62,990 nucleotides of DNA from Robiginitomaculum sp. (GCA_021776565.1 JAJFFQ010000047.1:1-62990); one strand, 5' to 3'; counted from the stretch's first letter, positions 17,163 to 27,302 are shown. A program made the numbers and translations. Notes: a model not told the origin generated them from the sequence alone.

Positions 17163-20100
17163 ATGACTGATAATAATGAATTGGAACGCCGGGCAACAGG
17201 TTTTCGCCTAATGCTGGCAACAGGCGTGTCCGCCATGGCCTTGGGCCTTGGCGCACCTGCATTTGCACAAGAAACAACAGACCAGACAGCAGATGATGCT
17301 GCTGAAGCAGAAGAACTTATCACCGTTACCGGCTCGCGGATTAAACGCGCCGGTCTGGATACGGTTCGTCCGGCGATCACGATTGATACCGAATCGCTCG
17401 ACAAACGCGCCTTTACCAATATTGCCGATGCTCTTAACGAAGTGCCGGCGTTTGGCGGCGGGCTGACACCTGATGGTGCGCAAAACACGTTCACCGTTGG
17501 CCAAAACTTCGTCAACCTGTTTAACCTTGGTACCCAGCGTACTTTGGTTCTGGTTGATGGCAAACGCTTTGTCTCATCAAACGTCCCGGTGACCTTTGGT
17601 TCCGCCGGTGGTTTGCAGGTTGACTTGAACTCGGTTCCGGTTGCCTTGATTGACCGTGTTGAAGTTGTGCCGCTGGCCGGTGCTGCTACCTATGGCTCAG
17701 ATGCCATTGCCGGTACGGTTAACGTCATCCTTCGTGATGACTATGAAGGTTTTGAAGCCAGTGGTCAGTATGGCGTTGCCGAACAAGGTGACTTCCAGAC
17801 TTATCAGGCACAGGTTGTCTTTGGTGCCAACACTGCCGATGGCCGTGGTAATACCACCTTGTCTGTTGAGTATGCAGATCAGCAGGGCGGTTTCCTGAAC
17901 AAGCGTGACCGTTTCTTTGCCAATGACCCCAATTTGGTGAACTTTGGCGCGCTGGATCTTGATGGCGACGGCAATCTGGATGATGTTGATGGTGACGGTG
18001 ATACCGATACCTTCCGCCGTATTTTCTTCGATCAGACCGTTCAATTATTTGGCCCTGGTGGTTCGGTGTCTCCGGGTACACTAACCATTCCGTCGATTGG
18101 TCTGGGTACTTTGGCTGATGGCAATTTCTATCAGTTTAATCCTGATAGCACGCTTAGCACCTGCACAGCCGGTACATCACCGGGCAGATCTTCGCTGTTC
18201 TTTGCCCAGGGCGGTACTTGCGGTATCGACTTCTTTGACAGTGTTGCGCAAATTCGCTCACCACTGGAGCGGATCGTTATCTCGTCAACATCCCATTATG
18301 ACCTGACACCGGATATTCGTTTTAACCTGCAATCAACCTTTGCTAATGCCAAGGCCAATGAGCTGGTCAACCAGGGCGGTTTCCAAACCTTTGCTTTTGG
18401 TGGCACATCGGGTGCCTTGACCTTTAACACCAACAACCCGTTCCTGACGTCTCAGGCGCGTGGTATTCTTGAAGGCAATGGCCTGACCTCATTTGGTCTG
18501 AACCGTTTTAACAATGACATTGTTAATTCCGGTGCCAACTCTACCGAGAACTTCACATGGCGTCTGGCCGGTGGTTTTGAAGGTGACTTTGAAATGGCTG
18601 ATCGCAATTTCAACTGGGCCATTGATGCTGTCTTTGGTCAATCCGACGTTGAAACCCGCCAGTTTGGTATTGTTGATGGTCGTTTCCTTAACGCCATTGA
18701 TGCGGTACTGGTTGATGATGCGCTTCTGCAACAACTGGTTGCTTCAGGCGCAGCAGCAAATCTTGATGATGCGCTTGTTCAATTGAACAGAGGCGGTCGT
18801 TCCGGTGTTACCGGCATTGATCGTGGTGACATTATTTGTCAGATCAATGCTGATATTGCCGCCGGTACGGTTACCGGCTTTAATTCACAAGCTTCTGGTA
18901 ATGGTGTCTCAACTGGCATTTTCTCTTTTGCCGAAGGTTGTGTGCCTCTGAACCTGTTTGGTGAAGGTGCCGGTAGCCCCGAAGCTATCTCCTTTATCAA
19001 TGGTTCACCTCGGATCACTTCATCCGACATTGCCCAGCGCGTGTTTACCGCCAGCTTTGGTGGCGATGCGATTGAGCTTCCGGCCGGCTGGATGGCGTTT
19101 AACGTTGGTTTTGAGCAACGCCGTGAACGTGCCGTATTCACTCCGGGTCTGGGTACCGCCCTTGATATTACGCGTTCTTCACCGTTTATTGAAACCGGTG
19201 GCCAAAACAAGACCTATGAAGTGTTCGGCGAAGTTCTGATCCCATTGGTCAGTGCTGACATGAACATTCCAGGCTTTGAGCTACTCGAAGCAACAGGTTC
19301 ATTTCGCCGGGTGAATAACCGGGTGGCCAATGTGGATCGTGTTAAAGCCAATTCTGAAACGGTTAATGCCTATGAATTTGGTGGCCGCTGGTCTCCGGTC
19401 AGTGATATTATCGTTCGTGGCTCCTATGCTTCGGCTATCCGGGCACCTTCACTGGTGGAACTGTTCTCACCACGGGTTCAGGCCTTCCTGTTTGCCTCTG
19501 ACCCTTGTGATGAACGCTTCATCACCGGTGGCCCTAATCCGGCGGTACGTGCAGCCAACTGTGCGGCGATCGGTATTACCCAGCCCTTTACCTCCAATGT
19601 GGTCAACGCCACGATTATCGGGGCCAATGAGGGTAACCCGGCTCTGTCGCCAGAACGCTCCAAGTCCTATAACATTGGCGGCGTTATTCGTCCGCGCTGG
19701 ATACCAAACCTGAACATTCAGCTTGATTATTTCAATATCAAGATCACTAACCGGATTGTGGGTCTCTCTTTGACGCAGATCATGCAATCTTGCTTTGATG
19801 CGGCTGACTTCCCGAACAACCCATTCTGTAGCCCGGATCTGTTTACCCGGGATGGTGCTGGTCAGGTTAATTTTGGTAAAACAACCAGCCTGAATGCCAG
19901 TTCTTCAAACTTTGAATCATTCCAGGTACAGGCATCTTATAACTTTGATGTTGCCGATGCCCTTAATGCCAGCAAGTTGATGAAAACAGAAGGTGATCTG
20001 GGTGAACTTGCCTTTAACCTGAATGTATTCAAGGTCTTTGGCAATAACCTGCAAACCTTGCAGACTGTTCCTTCTGAATCCAAGGGTACGTTTGGTGATC

Positions 20101-20426
20101 CACAATACTCCGGTACTCTGGATACTACCTACAGTTATGGCCCATGGCGTGCATTCTGGCGGGTTGTTTATCAGGACGGCCCAGTGTTTAGCGCCCTGAG
20201 CAACTCCTTTGTTCTTGATGACAATGACCAGATTGTCGATTTTGGTGCCCGGGTGATCCACAATGCCTCACTGTCCTATACGGTTAGTGACGGCACGACG
20301 GTACAACTTGGTGTCAATAACGTTCTCAAGCGTACGCCGAATGTGTTTGAGCAAGCCGCTGGTTTCTTTGGCACAACAGAGCAATTGGGCCGGACGTACA
20401 CCTTCCGTGTTAGGTCCCAATTCTAG
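17163..20426 (+). CDS. TonB-dependent outer-membrane receptor
   Basis: 1087 residues from the ATG at 17163, chosen because AAGGGG sits 9 nt upstream and the signal peptide (RLMLATGVSAMALGLGAPAFAQ) then falls at the N terminus. The mature part has ELITVTGSRIKRAG (TonB-box region), a plug with GTQRTLVLVDGKRFV and VEVVPLAGAATYGSDAIAG, and a long barrel ending LGRTYTFRVRSQF. A repetitive DLDGDGNLDDVDGDGDTD segment near residue 280 looks like a calcium-binding acidic loop. The substrate is not known. It is followed at once by a strong terminator. Confidence 0.93.
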   Translation: MTDNNELERRATGFRLMLATGVSAMALGLGAPAFAQETTDQTADDAAEAEELITVTGSRIKRAGLDTVRPAITIDTESLDKRAFTNIADALNEVPAFGGGLTPDGAQNTFTVGQNFVNLFNLGTQRTLVLVDGKRFVSSNVPVTFGSAGGLQVDLNSVPVALIDRVEVVPLAGAATYGSDAIAGTVNVILRDDYEGFEASGQYGVAEQGDFQTYQAQVVFGANTADGRGNTTLSVEYADQQGGFLNKRDRFFANDPNLVNFGALDLDGDGNLDDVDGDGDTDTFRRIFFDQTVQLFGPGGSVSPGTLTIPSIGLGTLADGNFYQFNPDSTLSTCTAGTSPGRSSLFFAQGGTCGIDFFDSVAQIRSPLERIVISSTSHYDLTPDIRFNLQSTFANAKANELVNQGGFQTFAFGGTSGALTFNTNNPFLTSQARGILEGNGLTSFGLNRFNNDIVNSGANSTENFTWRLAGGFEGDFEMADRNFNWAIDAVFGQSDVETRQFGIVDGRFLNAIDAVLVDDALLQQLVASGAAANLDDALVQLNRGGRSGVTGIDRGDIICQINADIAAGTVTGFNSQASGNGVSTGIFSFAEGCVPLNLFGEGAGSPEAISFINGSPRITSSDIAQRVFTASFGGDAIELPAGWMAFNVGFEQRRERAVFTPGLGTALDITRSSPFIETGGQNKTYEVFGEVLIPLVSADMNIPGFELLEATGSFRRVNNRVANVDRVKANSETVNAYEFGGRWSPVSDIIVRGSYASAIRAPSLVELFSPRVQAFLFASDPCDERFITGGPNPAVRAANCAAIGITQPFTSNVVNATIIGANEGNPALSPERSKSYNIGGVIRPRWIPNLNIQLDYFNIKITNRIVGLSLTQIMQSCFDAADFPNNPFCSPDLFTRDGAGQVNFGKTTSLNASSSNFESFQVQASYNFDVADALNASKLMKTEGDLGELAFNLNVFKVFGNNLQTLQTVPSESKGTFGDPQYSGTLDTTYSYGPWRAFWRVVYQDGPVFSALSNSFVLDDNDQIVDFGARVIHNASLSYTVSDGTTVQLGVNNVLKRTPNVFEQAAGFFGTTEQLGRTYTFRVRSQF

Positions 20427-20460
20427 GCACAGTTCTAAAGCTTAATAAAACCAATACGGA

Positions 20461-20490
20461 AAAGGCCGGGGAATTCCCCGGCCTTTTTTT
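20461..20490 (+). terminator. Intrinsic terminator of the second TonB-dependent receptor
   Basis: A perfect 20-nt palindrome, GGCCGGGGAATTCCCCGGCC, is flanked by AAA and seven T residues, 35 bp after the receptor stop. It is a textbook rho-independent terminator. Confidence 0.92.
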
Positions 20491-20528
20491 GTTTTGTATT
20501 GCGGAATCCATAAAGACAAACTCTATAT

Positions 20529-20605
20529 TGTCATTGCCGGTCTTGTACCGGCAATCCAGAACAGTATAAAAAGGCTGGATTACCCGAACGAGTCGGGTAA
20601 TGACA
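20529..20605. repeat. 77-bp nested palindromic repeat, copy 1
   Basis: Bounded by TGTCATT and AATGACA. It contains TGCCGGT/ACCGGCA, AATCCAG/CTGGATT and TTACCCGA/TCGGGTAA pairs, so the whole unit can fold as a cruciform or multi-hairpin. A second copy follows after 30 bp. The layout resembles dispersed alphaproteobacterial palindromic elements found between genes. Confidence 0.9.
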
Positions 20606-20635
20606 GGTTGGTTTTGAATTTATGCCCCTCTTTGG

Positions 20636-20712
20636 TGTCATTGCCGGTCTTGTACCGGCAATCCAGAACAGCATAAAAAGACTGGATTACCCGAACGAGT
20701 CGGGTAATGACA
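20636..20712. repeat. 77-bp nested palindromic repeat, copy 2
   Basis: Same length and boundaries as the copy at 20529, in direct orientation, differing at only a few central positions (AGCATAAAAAGACT against AGTATAAAAAGGCT). It ends 15 bp before the stop codon of the formaldehyde dehydrogenase gene, so transcripts from that gene read into it. Confidence 0.9.
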
Positions 20713-20726
20713 CAAGGGTCTTTGCT

Positions 20727-21836
20727 TTAATAAATAACCACACTACGGATACTTTTTCCCGCGTGCATGAGGTCAAATCCGGTGTTGATTTCATCCAGGC
20801 GTAAAGTATGGGTGACCAGATCATCAATGTTTATCCGCCCCTCCATATACATATCAACAATTTTGGGAACGTCCGTGCGCCCTCTGGCTCCGCCAAAAGC
20901 TGTGCCGCGCCACGAACGACCCGTCACAAGCTGAAATGGTCGCGTGGAAATTTCCTGCCCGGCCCCGGCAACGCCAATGATATAGCTTTCTCCCCAGCCT
21001 TTATGGCAACACTCTAGTGCAGCGCGCATGACCTCAACATTGCCGATACATTCAAAGGTATAATCTGCACCGCCATGGGTCAGTTCAACCAGATGACCCA
21101 CCAGATCGCCTTTAATATCGTCTGGGTTTACAAAGCCGGTCATGCCGAATTTTGTCGCAAGCTCGCGCTTTGACGAATTGGTATCCACGCCGATGATTTG
21201 GCGGGCACCGACCAGCCTGGCCCCCTGTATGACATTCAGGCCAATACCGCCAAGACCAAACACGATCACTGTTGAGCCGGGTTCTACTTTGGCTGAAAAT
21301 ATTACCGCACCCAGACCGGTGGTAACCCCGCAACCAATGGTGCAAATTTTATCAAAAGGTGCGTCTTTGCGAACTTTTGCCAGGGCAATTTCCGGCATCA
21401 CCGCATGATTGGCAAAGGTGGAACAGCCCATATAATGAAACAAGGGTTTGCCCTGAAAAGATAATCTTGATGTGCCATCGGGCATCAGCCCCGCGCCCTG
21501 GGTTTGACGTATGGCCTGACAGAGATTGGTTTTGGGGTTCAGACAATACTCACATGTCTGACATTCTGGGGTGTAAAGCGGGATCACATGATCGCCGGGT
21601 GCAAGCGAGGTAACACCCGGCCCACATTCAAGAACAATACCTGCCCCCTCATGACCAAGCACTGAGGGAAATAAACCTTCCGGGTCACCGCCCGAGAGGG
21701 TGAAGGCATCGGTATGGCATATCCCTGTGGCCTTGACCTCGATCAGAACCTCACCGGCTTTGGGGCCATCCAGATCAATCTCGTCTATGAGCAGTGGTTG
21801 CCCGGCTTTAAGGGCGATCGCGGCGCGTGTTTTCAT
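20727..21836 (-). CDS. frmA: S-(hydroxymethyl)glutathione dehydrogenase / class III alcohol dehydrogenase
   Basis: Oxidises the glutathione-formaldehyde adduct with NAD+ and also acts on S-nitrosoglutathione. The 369-residue zinc enzyme shows [17 protein letters not shown] (catalytic Cys), GHEGAGIV (catalytic His), the four structural-zinc cysteines in [26 protein letters not shown], and the Rossmann motif [15 protein letters not shown]. The segment [17 protein letters not shown] is typical of class III. It stands alone, without frmR or an adjacent esterase; its 3' end abuts the palindromic repeats. Confidence 0.95.
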   Translation of the reverse strand: MKTRAAIALKAGQPLLIDEIDLDGPKAGEVLIEVKATGICHTDAFTLSGGDPEGLFPSVLGHEGAGIVLECGPGVTSLAPGDHVIPLYTPECQTCEYCLNPKTNLCQAIRQTQGAGLMPDGTSRLSFQGKPLFHYMGCSTFANHAVMPEIALAKVRKDAPFDKICTIGCGVTTGLGAVIFSAKVEPGSTVIVFGLGGIGLNVIQGARLVGARQIIGVDTNSSKRELATKFGMTGFVNPDDIKGDLVGHLVELTHGGADYTFECIGNVEVMRAALECCHKGWGESYIIGVAGAGQEISTRPFQLVTGRSWRGTAFGGARGRTDVPKIVDMYMEGRINIDDLVTHTLRLDEINTGFDLMHAGKSIRSVVIY

Positions 21837-21895
21837 TTGTTTTCTTTCACAATTGATCCGCCGCGATTCTTATGGACAGGTTAACCTGAGCGGCT

Positions 21896-22225
21896 TCAGT
21901 CCTTATTTCGATTTTTGTCTTGCCTGACAATGTGTGTCAGTTCATGAGCGACCAAACAGGCCTCATAGTTTTGCTCAGTAAAGCTTTTTACATAAACCGC
22001 AATGGCATCTAGATGAACAAAAGCTTCGGCGTTTATGGTTTTTGCTGCCGCCATTGCTTCGGTGCCTTGCAATACGCGCACATCTGAAAAACCCCGACAA
22101 AAATGGGCTTCCAGTTCAGCCGTTAGAACCGGCGGCTTTTCACTTTCTTTTTTCTCTACCTTGGCAAAGGCAGGACTGGCAGTAAATATCAAAGCAGTAG
22201 CCAACAGAGCTAATTTTCTACGCAT
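21896..22225 (-). CDS. Small secreted protein with HExxH motif
   Basis: 109 residues from the ATG at 22225, picked for the AAAGGAGAG site 6 nt upstream. It has a cleavable signal peptide (RRKLALLATALIFTASPAFA). The C-terminal end carries CLVAHELTHIVRQDKN, a zinc-metallopeptidase-like HELTH motif. Only about 12 residues follow, so the third metal ligand expected downstream in most such peptidases is missing unless it comes from elsewhere. I do not recognise the family. It sits upstream of frmA on the same strand with no obvious link. Confidence 0.7.
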   Translation of the reverse strand: MRRKLALLATALIFTASPAFAKVEKKESEKPPVLTAELEAHFCRGFSDVRVLQGTEAMAAAKTINAEAFVHLDAIAVYVKSFTEQNYEACLVAHELTHIVRQDKNRNKD

Positions 22226-22268
22226 AATGAACTCTCCTTTTGTAAGCATTTTATATCAATAGCACAAT

Positions 22269-22889
22269 TTAGGCTCTACCAACCACGCGCATGGTCAGGT
22301 TTATCCGCCCACTTTTGGGCAGCAATGTGGATGTATCGGGATAAATGCGGTCTATGCCATGATAACAACGCCGGGCATCACCGCCCAAAACCACCACATC
22401 ACCCGATGACAAGCGCAAGGATCGCGTTGGATTGTCACGTGCGTGCCCACCAAGACGATAAAGCGCCGTTGCGCCAAGGGACACCGACACAATGGGTGCA
22501 TGTTTGGCATTTTCATCGGCATCAACATGCAGACCCAGACGGGCCTTGGCATCATAATAATTTATCAGGCAGGCCTCGGGTGGTTCAGGCCAGCCAGAAA
22601 CAGCGTTCCAAAGTTCAAGTAATATATCTGGCAGAACTGGCCATGGTTTATTGGTTACAGGATGGCTTGGGCTATATCGATAACCGGCTTTTTCGCTAAT
22701 CCAGCCCAGCGGGCCAAAATTACTACCGCGTACACTTAAGGGTTGACCGGTGCGAGGCATAACAGCGCGATAGAGGGGCGCAATGCCAACACCATGGCGC
22801 ACATTTTCCAGTAATTTTTCCTGGGCGGCGCGAGAAAAGTATTCAGGTAATAGCCGAAAACCGTCTGGAAATTCAAATTTAGAGGTCAT
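22269..22889 (-). CDS. alkB: Alpha-ketoglutarate-dependent DNA dealkylase AlkB
   Basis: Oxidative repair of N1-methyladenine and N3-methylcytosine in DNA or RNA. In the 206-residue protein H121 and D123 (LGLHVDADE) and H177 (CYHGIDRI) form the iron triad. R195 and R201 in RINLTMR match the 2-oxoglutarate-binding arginines of E. coli AlkB (RxNxTxR). CLINYYDAKARLG precedes the triad as in the family. AAAGG precedes the ATG. It is not next to ada, so regulation by the adaptive response is not evident. Confidence 0.94.
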   Translation of the reverse strand: MTSKFEFPDGFRLLPEYFSRAAQEKLLENVRHGVGIAPLYRAVMPRTGQPLSVRGSNFGPLGWISEKAGYRYSPSHPVTNKPWPVLPDILLELWNAVSGWPEPPEACLINYYDAKARLGLHVDADENAKHAPIVSVSLGATALYRLGGHARDNPTRSLRLSSGDVVVLGGDARRCYHGIDRIYPDTSTLLPKSGRINLTMRVVGRA

Positions 22890-22910
22890 GGCTGCCTTTA
22901 TGAGCCAGTT

Positions 22911-23588
22911 TTATTGATGCGCCAATGCCTGGCTTAACTCGGTTTTGAAATCACTTATGCCCGGCGCATAAAAGTCACGCAGGTTTTTATGAATGGCCTT
23001 TGGTGCATTGTGCGGTGTTCCACATGTAAAGGGTGGCTCCGGGTTATATTCCAACGCCAGCTGGATGGTTTTTGCGGCCTCCTTTCCGGCCAGTTCTGCT
23101 GCCAGGGTCAAGGCAAAATCAATTCCGGCGGTAACGCCGCCACCGGTAATTATACGACCATCGCGGACGATACGACCTTGCGTTGGGATCGCCCCGACAC
23201 GGGATAACAGATCGTGATAGGCCCAGTGGGTGGTTGCCTTTTTTCCTTGTAAAAATCCGGCAATACCCAGCACAAACGCACCGGTGCAAACAGATGTTAT
23301 ATATCTGGATTGCGCGCCCTGACGTTTTACAAACTCTATGAGTTCCTGATCTTTGATGGCCTCACTGACGCCAAAGCCACCCGGAATACACAGCACATCA
23401 AGATCAGGGCAATCCTCAATCCGTGTGGTGGGAACAAGGCCCAGGGCGCAATCACTCATCACCGGCTTCAGGGTTTTGGCAGCAATATGAATATGCGCGC
23501 CCGGCACCCGGTTGAGCACTTGCAACGGCCCGGTAAAGTCCAGTTGGGTGAGGTTGTCAAAAATAACAAAGCCAATATGAATGGTCAT
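22911..23588 (-). CDS. inhA: DJ-1/PfpI family protein, isonitrile hydratase-like
   Basis: 225 residues of the DJ-1/PfpI superfamily. The nucleophile elbow VCTGAFVLGIAG places a cysteine at residue 101 with Thr102, and Asp17 lies in TQLDFTG. These positions equal the catalytic Asp17, Cys101 and Thr102 described for isonitrile hydratase of Pseudomonas putida. ATTHWAYHDLL is also typical. That enzyme hydrates isonitriles to N-substituted formamides. The wider family also includes transcription regulators, but no DNA-binding domain is present. The specific substrate is inferred, not proven. Confidence 0.82.
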   Translation of the reverse strand: MTIHIGFVIFDNLTQLDFTGPLQVLNRVPGAHIHIAAKTLKPVMSDCALGLVPTTRIEDCPDLDVLCIPGGFGVSEAIKDQELIEFVKRQGAQSRYITSVCTGAFVLGIAGFLQGKKATTHWAYHDLLSRVGAIPTQGRIVRDGRIITGGGVTAGIDFALTLAAELAGKEAAKTIQLALEYNPEPPFTCGTPHNAPKAIHKNLRDFYAPGISDFKTELSQALAHQ

Positions 23589-23612
23589 GACTTTCGCTTC
23601 AACAAAATAACT

Positions 23613-24074
23613 TTATTGGCCCGCGCGCGGAAACGCACAAAACATATCAACATATCCATCGCCATCATTATCACGATTGCCAAAGGTATTGGGGTTGCAA
23701 TCCTCGTCATGGCCCATGGCATCACAAACTTCAAAATTACCTGGATAACGGTTCGGGTCGCCATCATCGCAATCATCGCCGCCACATGCTAATGCCGTAG
23801 AGCCATCACCATCGGCGTCCATTGCCACGTCACATTGTGCATTACATTGATTGGTGGCTTCATTGCAGGTCAGTCCGCTCGATACACAGGTTGGTAATGA
23901 GCCACGCATGCAGCCTCGGGCATCGGCCCCTGATGAAGCCGGGCTACAGATTTCACGTCCATTGCACCAGACACCATCTGAACAATCTGCATCGGTAGAG
24001 CATACCTGGGCCATTGCCGGGCCGACAAAAAATATAGCGAATACAATCAAAATCAATATGCGCATGGGTTTCAT
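23613..24074 (-). CDS. Secreted protein with MopE-type metal-binding motif
   Basis: 153 residues from the ATG at 24074 (alternatives at 24065 and upstream). Signal peptide MRILILIVFAIFFVGPAMAQ, then a cysteine-rich part (CSTDADCSDGVWCNGREIC) and the MopE-like repeat GGDDCDDGDPNRYPGNFEVC with aspartates suited to calcium or copper binding. NRDNDGDGYVD near the end looks like a calcium loop. It overlaps the end of the preceding gene region closely (the next stop is at 24076), so the two secreted proteins are co-transcribed. Function is unknown. Confidence 0.8.
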   Translation of the reverse strand: MKPMRILILIVFAIFFVGPAMAQVCSTDADCSDGVWCNGREICSPASSGADARGCMRGSLPTCVSSGLTCNEATNQCNAQCDVAMDADGDGSTALACGGDDCDDGDPNRYPGNFEVCDAMGHDEDCNPNTFGNRDNDGDGYVDMFCAFPRAGQ

Positions 24075-24075
24075 C

Positions 24076-24984
24076 CTATCCACAGGTTCCTGTTGCCGGA
24101 TTGCGTCGGGCATCGGTATCATCACAATCCGTGGCGTTCAGCGACATACCCGCCAGCCCGCTGCCGGCGGCGCAGGCCTGAACCTGCTGTGCCGGGTCAC
24201 CAAATCCATCGCCGTCCGCATCCCGATAAACCGTCAGGGTCACGCCTTCATCAACGATACCATCACAATTATCGTCCTTAAAATTACATACCTCGTTCTG
24301 GTTTGGGTGAACACCGGGATCATTGTCATCACAGTCAAGTTTGATAAACTGGCTGGGATCATTGGCGCTGGCTCGGCGGCGCATTTCGGCAAGTGCATCC
24401 TGACGCTCCCTGGCCTGCGCGGCTGCTTCGCGGATTGCCGCGTTTCTTTTGGCTGATAATTGCTCAAACATACCCGCCACAGCCGGATTGATGCTGGTCT
24501 TTGGGACAATAACCGCCAAGCCTGAATTTGGTTTTGCCAATGATCGTGTTGCAGGGGTGTTGGCCCTGCGAACTGGCGCTTTTGGTTGTCGGGGCTTTAC
24601 AATTTTGGCTGTGGGTGCCGTCAATACAGGTTTGATAACGCCTCTACCAATAATCACGTTTTTATTTGGTACATAGACAACGTTCTTTACGCCTGACACA
24701 CAACATTGGCTGCGCACAGCCTTGGGAACGCTGTCTTTAAGTAAGCATTGAGGTTTATAACCCTGAAGGCGTGTGCCTCTTTTCTTGAACGTCCAAGCCT
24801 TGCACTTTTTGTCAGCCATGCAGGCTTTGCGACATACCTCCGGGTCAGAGAAAAACAGGGTGCTGGTCTTATACGTTGCGCCTGGTCTGTTGGTGTTTGG
24901 TATGCTGGCCGGTTCGGCGGCTATTGACCATGTGGTTATGGCAAGTAACCAAAAGCCCATGAAAAATCCAAATATCAGTTTCAT
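24076..24984 (-). CDS. Secreted PAN/apple-like domain protein with MopE-type repeats
   Basis: 302 residues from the ATG at 24984, which has GGGGA upstream; the open frame extends 17 codons more. The signal peptide is followed by an apple/PAN-like segment (FSDPEVCRKACMADKKCKAW and QCLLKDSVPKAVRSQCC). A proline- and lysine-rich linker, a helical stretch (about residues 180-210) and two MopE-type motifs follow: DCDDNDPGVHPNQNEVC with DNCDGIVDEG, and NATDCDDTDARRNP. It is probably an adhesion or carbohydrate/protein-binding surface or periplasmic protein. The partner and ligand are unknown. Confidence 0.78.
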   Translation of the reverse strand: MKLIFGFFMGFWLLAITTWSIAAEPASIPNTNRPGATYKTSTLFFSDPEVCRKACMADKKCKAWTFKKRGTRLQGYKPQCLLKDSVPKAVRSQCCVSGVKNVVYVPNKNVIIGRGVIKPVLTAPTAKIVKPRQPKAPVRRANTPATRSLAKPNSGLAVIVPKTSINPAVAGMFEQLSAKRNAAIREAAAQARERQDALAEMRRRASANDPSQFIKLDCDDNDPGVHPNQNEVCNFKDDNCDGIVDEGVTLTVYRDADGDGFGDPAQQVQACAAGSGLAGMSLNATDCDDTDARRNPATGTCG

Positions 24985-25182
24985 CTTGAAAATCCCCAAT
25001 GCCGTGAATTTTACACCAAAATACACAAAAAACAAATGTAGCCCGCCCTAATGCGTCAATAGCACGCAGGTAAAATTCTGGCGAAAACTCTGGTAAAATA
25101 GTGGATACTTAGTTTTTGGCAGTGTTTTGAGCCATAATTGACAAAAAAACCTCTCTACCTGCGACAGAACAACCTTAAAGCC

Positions 25183-25211
25183 CTTGCGGTTTAGCATATG
25201 TTTTCCCATAT
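25183..25211 (+). promoter_or_regulatory. Sigma-32-like heat-shock promoter of dnaK
   Basis: CTTGCG (25183-25188) and CCCATAT (25205-25211) are 16 nt apart, close to the RpoH consensus. The site lies about 110 bp before dnaK. The rest of 24985-25320 holds no gene; it must also contain the promoter of the PAN-domain gene on the minus strand, which I cannot place. Confidence 0.65.
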
Positions 25212-25320
25212 CCGAGACGAACGGCCAACAGGCTTTAAGATTGATATGAAATCAAGGGGATCACACCGGCGCAGTGCCAATACGGGCTGCCCATCATGAT
25301 CTGCCGCAAAGGAGAACAAC

Positions 25321-27228
25321 ATGAGCAAAGTTATAGGTATTGACCTTGGCACGACCAATTCGTGCGTGTCCGTTATGGACGGTAAAACCCCTAAAGTTAT
25401 TGAAAATGCAGAAGGCATACGCACGACCCCCTCTGTGGTCGCTTTTACCGAAGATGGAGAGCGCCTGATCGGCCAGACGGCCCGGCGCCAGGCGGTAACC
25501 AACCCGGAACAAACATTTTTTGCCATCAAGCGCCTGATCGGGCGCAATATGGATGATCCCATGGTCAAAAAAGATGCGGCCATGGTGCCGTACAAGATCG
25601 TGCCCGGTGCTAACGGCGATGCCTGGGTTCAGGGTCGCGACAAGAAGTTTTCTCCATCGGAAATTTCGGCTTTTATCCTGCAAAAGATGAAAGAAACCGC
25701 CGAAAGCTATCTGGGTATGCCAGTTACACAGGCGGTTATTACCGTACCGGCCTATTTTAATGACGCCCAGCGTCAGGCCACCAAGGATGCGGGCAAGGTT
25801 GCCGGCCTTGAAGTTCTGCGCATTATTAACGAGCCAACGGCAGCGGCGCTGGCTTACGGGTTTGACAAGGAAGATGGCAAGACAATCGCCGTTTATGACC
25901 TTGGCGGCGGTACTTTTGATGTCTCCATCCTTGAGATCGGTGATGGCGTGTTTGAGGTAAAATCTACCAATGGGGACACGTTCCTGGGTGGTGAAGACTT
26001 TGACATGCGCATTGTTGATTATCTTGCCGATGAGTTCAAAAAAGAACACGGCGTTGATCTGCGTAAAGACAAGCTGGCGATCCAGCGTCTGCGTGAAGAA
26101 GCGGAAAAGGCCAAGAAAGAGCTGTCTTCGGCCAGTCAGTATGAGGTCAATTTGCCCTTCATTACCGCCGATGCGTCAGGCCCGAAACACCTGACCATGA
26201 AAATCACTCGCGCCAAGCTGGAAACCTTGGTCGCTGATCTTATCAAACGCACCATAGAGCCATGCAAGAAGGCACTAAAAGATGCCGGATTGACGGCCAA
26301 GGACATCGACGAAGTAATTCTGGTCGGTGGGCAAACCCGCATGCCCAAAGTGCAGGCCGAAGTTCAAAAGTTTTTTGAACGTGAACCACACAAGGGCGTC
26401 AACCCCGATGAAGTGGTGGCCATGGGTGCCGCCATTCAGGGCGGGGTGCTGCAAGGTGATGTCAAGGATGTACTGCTTTTGGATGTCACACCGTTGTCAT
26501 TGGGTATTGAAACCCTTGGCGGCGTATTCACCCGCCTGATTGACCGTAATACCACCATTCCGACCAAGAAAAGCCAGACCTTTTCCACCGCTGAAGACAA
26601 TCAGTCTGCGGTGACCATCCGGGTGTTTCAGGGTGAACGCGAAATGGCGGCGGATAATAAAATTCTGGGTCAGTTTGATCTGGTGGGTATCCCGCCCAGT
26701 CCGCGCGGCGTACCGCAGATCGAAGTAACGTTTGATATTGATGCCAATGGCATTGTCTCGGTTGCGGCCAAGGACAAGGCTACCGGCAAGGAGCAAACCA
26801 TCCGTATTGAAGCCTCGGGTGGTTTGACCGATGCTGACATCGAAAAAATGGTGAACGAGGCCGAAACACACGCTGAAGAAGACAAGAAGAGACGCGAGAC
26901 GGTTGAGGCGAAAAATCAGGCCGAAGCCTTGTTGCATCAAACGACAAGCCAGCTTGCCGAGCACGGCGACAAGGTTAATGATGAGGACAAGGCCACCATC
27001 GAAGCGGCGCTGGAAGACCTCAAATCGGCGTTAGAGGGCGATGATGCTGCGGATATTTCGGCCAAGGCACAGGCGCTGGCACAAGCAGCGATGAAACTTG
27101 GCGAGGCCATTTACTCTGCCGAGCAAGCCGATGAAGAAACAGAGGCACAAGACGCAGAAACGGCTGGTGATGATGATGTTGTTGACGCCGAATTTGAAGA
27201 AGTTGACGACGATCAGAAAAGCGCCTGA
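25321..27228 (+). CDS. dnaK: Molecular chaperone DnaK (Hsp70)
   Basis: ATP-dependent protein-folding chaperone of 635 residues. The nucleotide-binding domain opens with [18 protein letters not shown] and has [49 protein letters not shown] and [13 protein letters not shown]. The substrate-binding domain starts at about residue 390 ([17 protein letters not shown]), and the tail is acidic ([17 protein letters not shown]). GGAG lies 6 nt before the ATG. It is followed after 74 bp by dnaJ, the usual heat-shock pair. No grpE is in the window. Confidence 0.98.
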   Translation: MSKVIGIDLGTTNSCVSVMDGKTPKVIENAEGIRTTPSVVAFTEDGERLIGQTARRQAVTNPEQTFFAIKRLIGRNMDDPMVKKDAAMVPYKIVPGANGDAWVQGRDKKFSPSEISAFILQKMKETAESYLGMPVTQAVITVPAYFNDAQRQATKDAGKVAGLEVLRIINEPTAAALAYGFDKEDGKTIAVYDLGGGTFDVSILEIGDGVFEVKSTNGDTFLGGEDFDMRIVDYLADEFKKEHGVDLRKDKLAIQRLREEAEKAKKELSSASQYEVNLPFITADASGPKHLTMKITRAKLETLVADLIKRTIEPCKKALKDAGLTAKDIDEVILVGGQTRMPKVQAEVQKFFEREPHKGVNPDEVVAMGAAIQGGVLQGDVKDVLLLDVTPLSLGIETLGGVFTRLIDRNTTIPTKKSQTFSTAEDNQSAVTIRVFQGEREMAADNKILGQFDLVGIPPSPRGVPQIEVTFDIDANGIVSVAAKDKATGKEQTIRIEASGGLTDADIEKMVNEAETHAEEDKKRRETVEAKNQAEALLHQTTSQLAEHGDKVNDEDKATIEAALEDLKSALEGDDAADISAKAQALAQAAMKLGEAIYSAEQADEETEAQDAETAGDDDVVDAEFEEVDDDQKSA

Positions 27229-27302
27229 TCCAAAAGTTAAGTGAGTTGTTCGGGGCTGTCATGATTTTAATCAGCAGCCCCGACAATAAATGGTAAGGCA
27301 GT

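Noticed and set aside
20529-20712. CRISPR array
   Set aside because: Only two copies of 77 bp, each an internally palindromic unit, with a single 30-bp spacer and no cas genes in the window.
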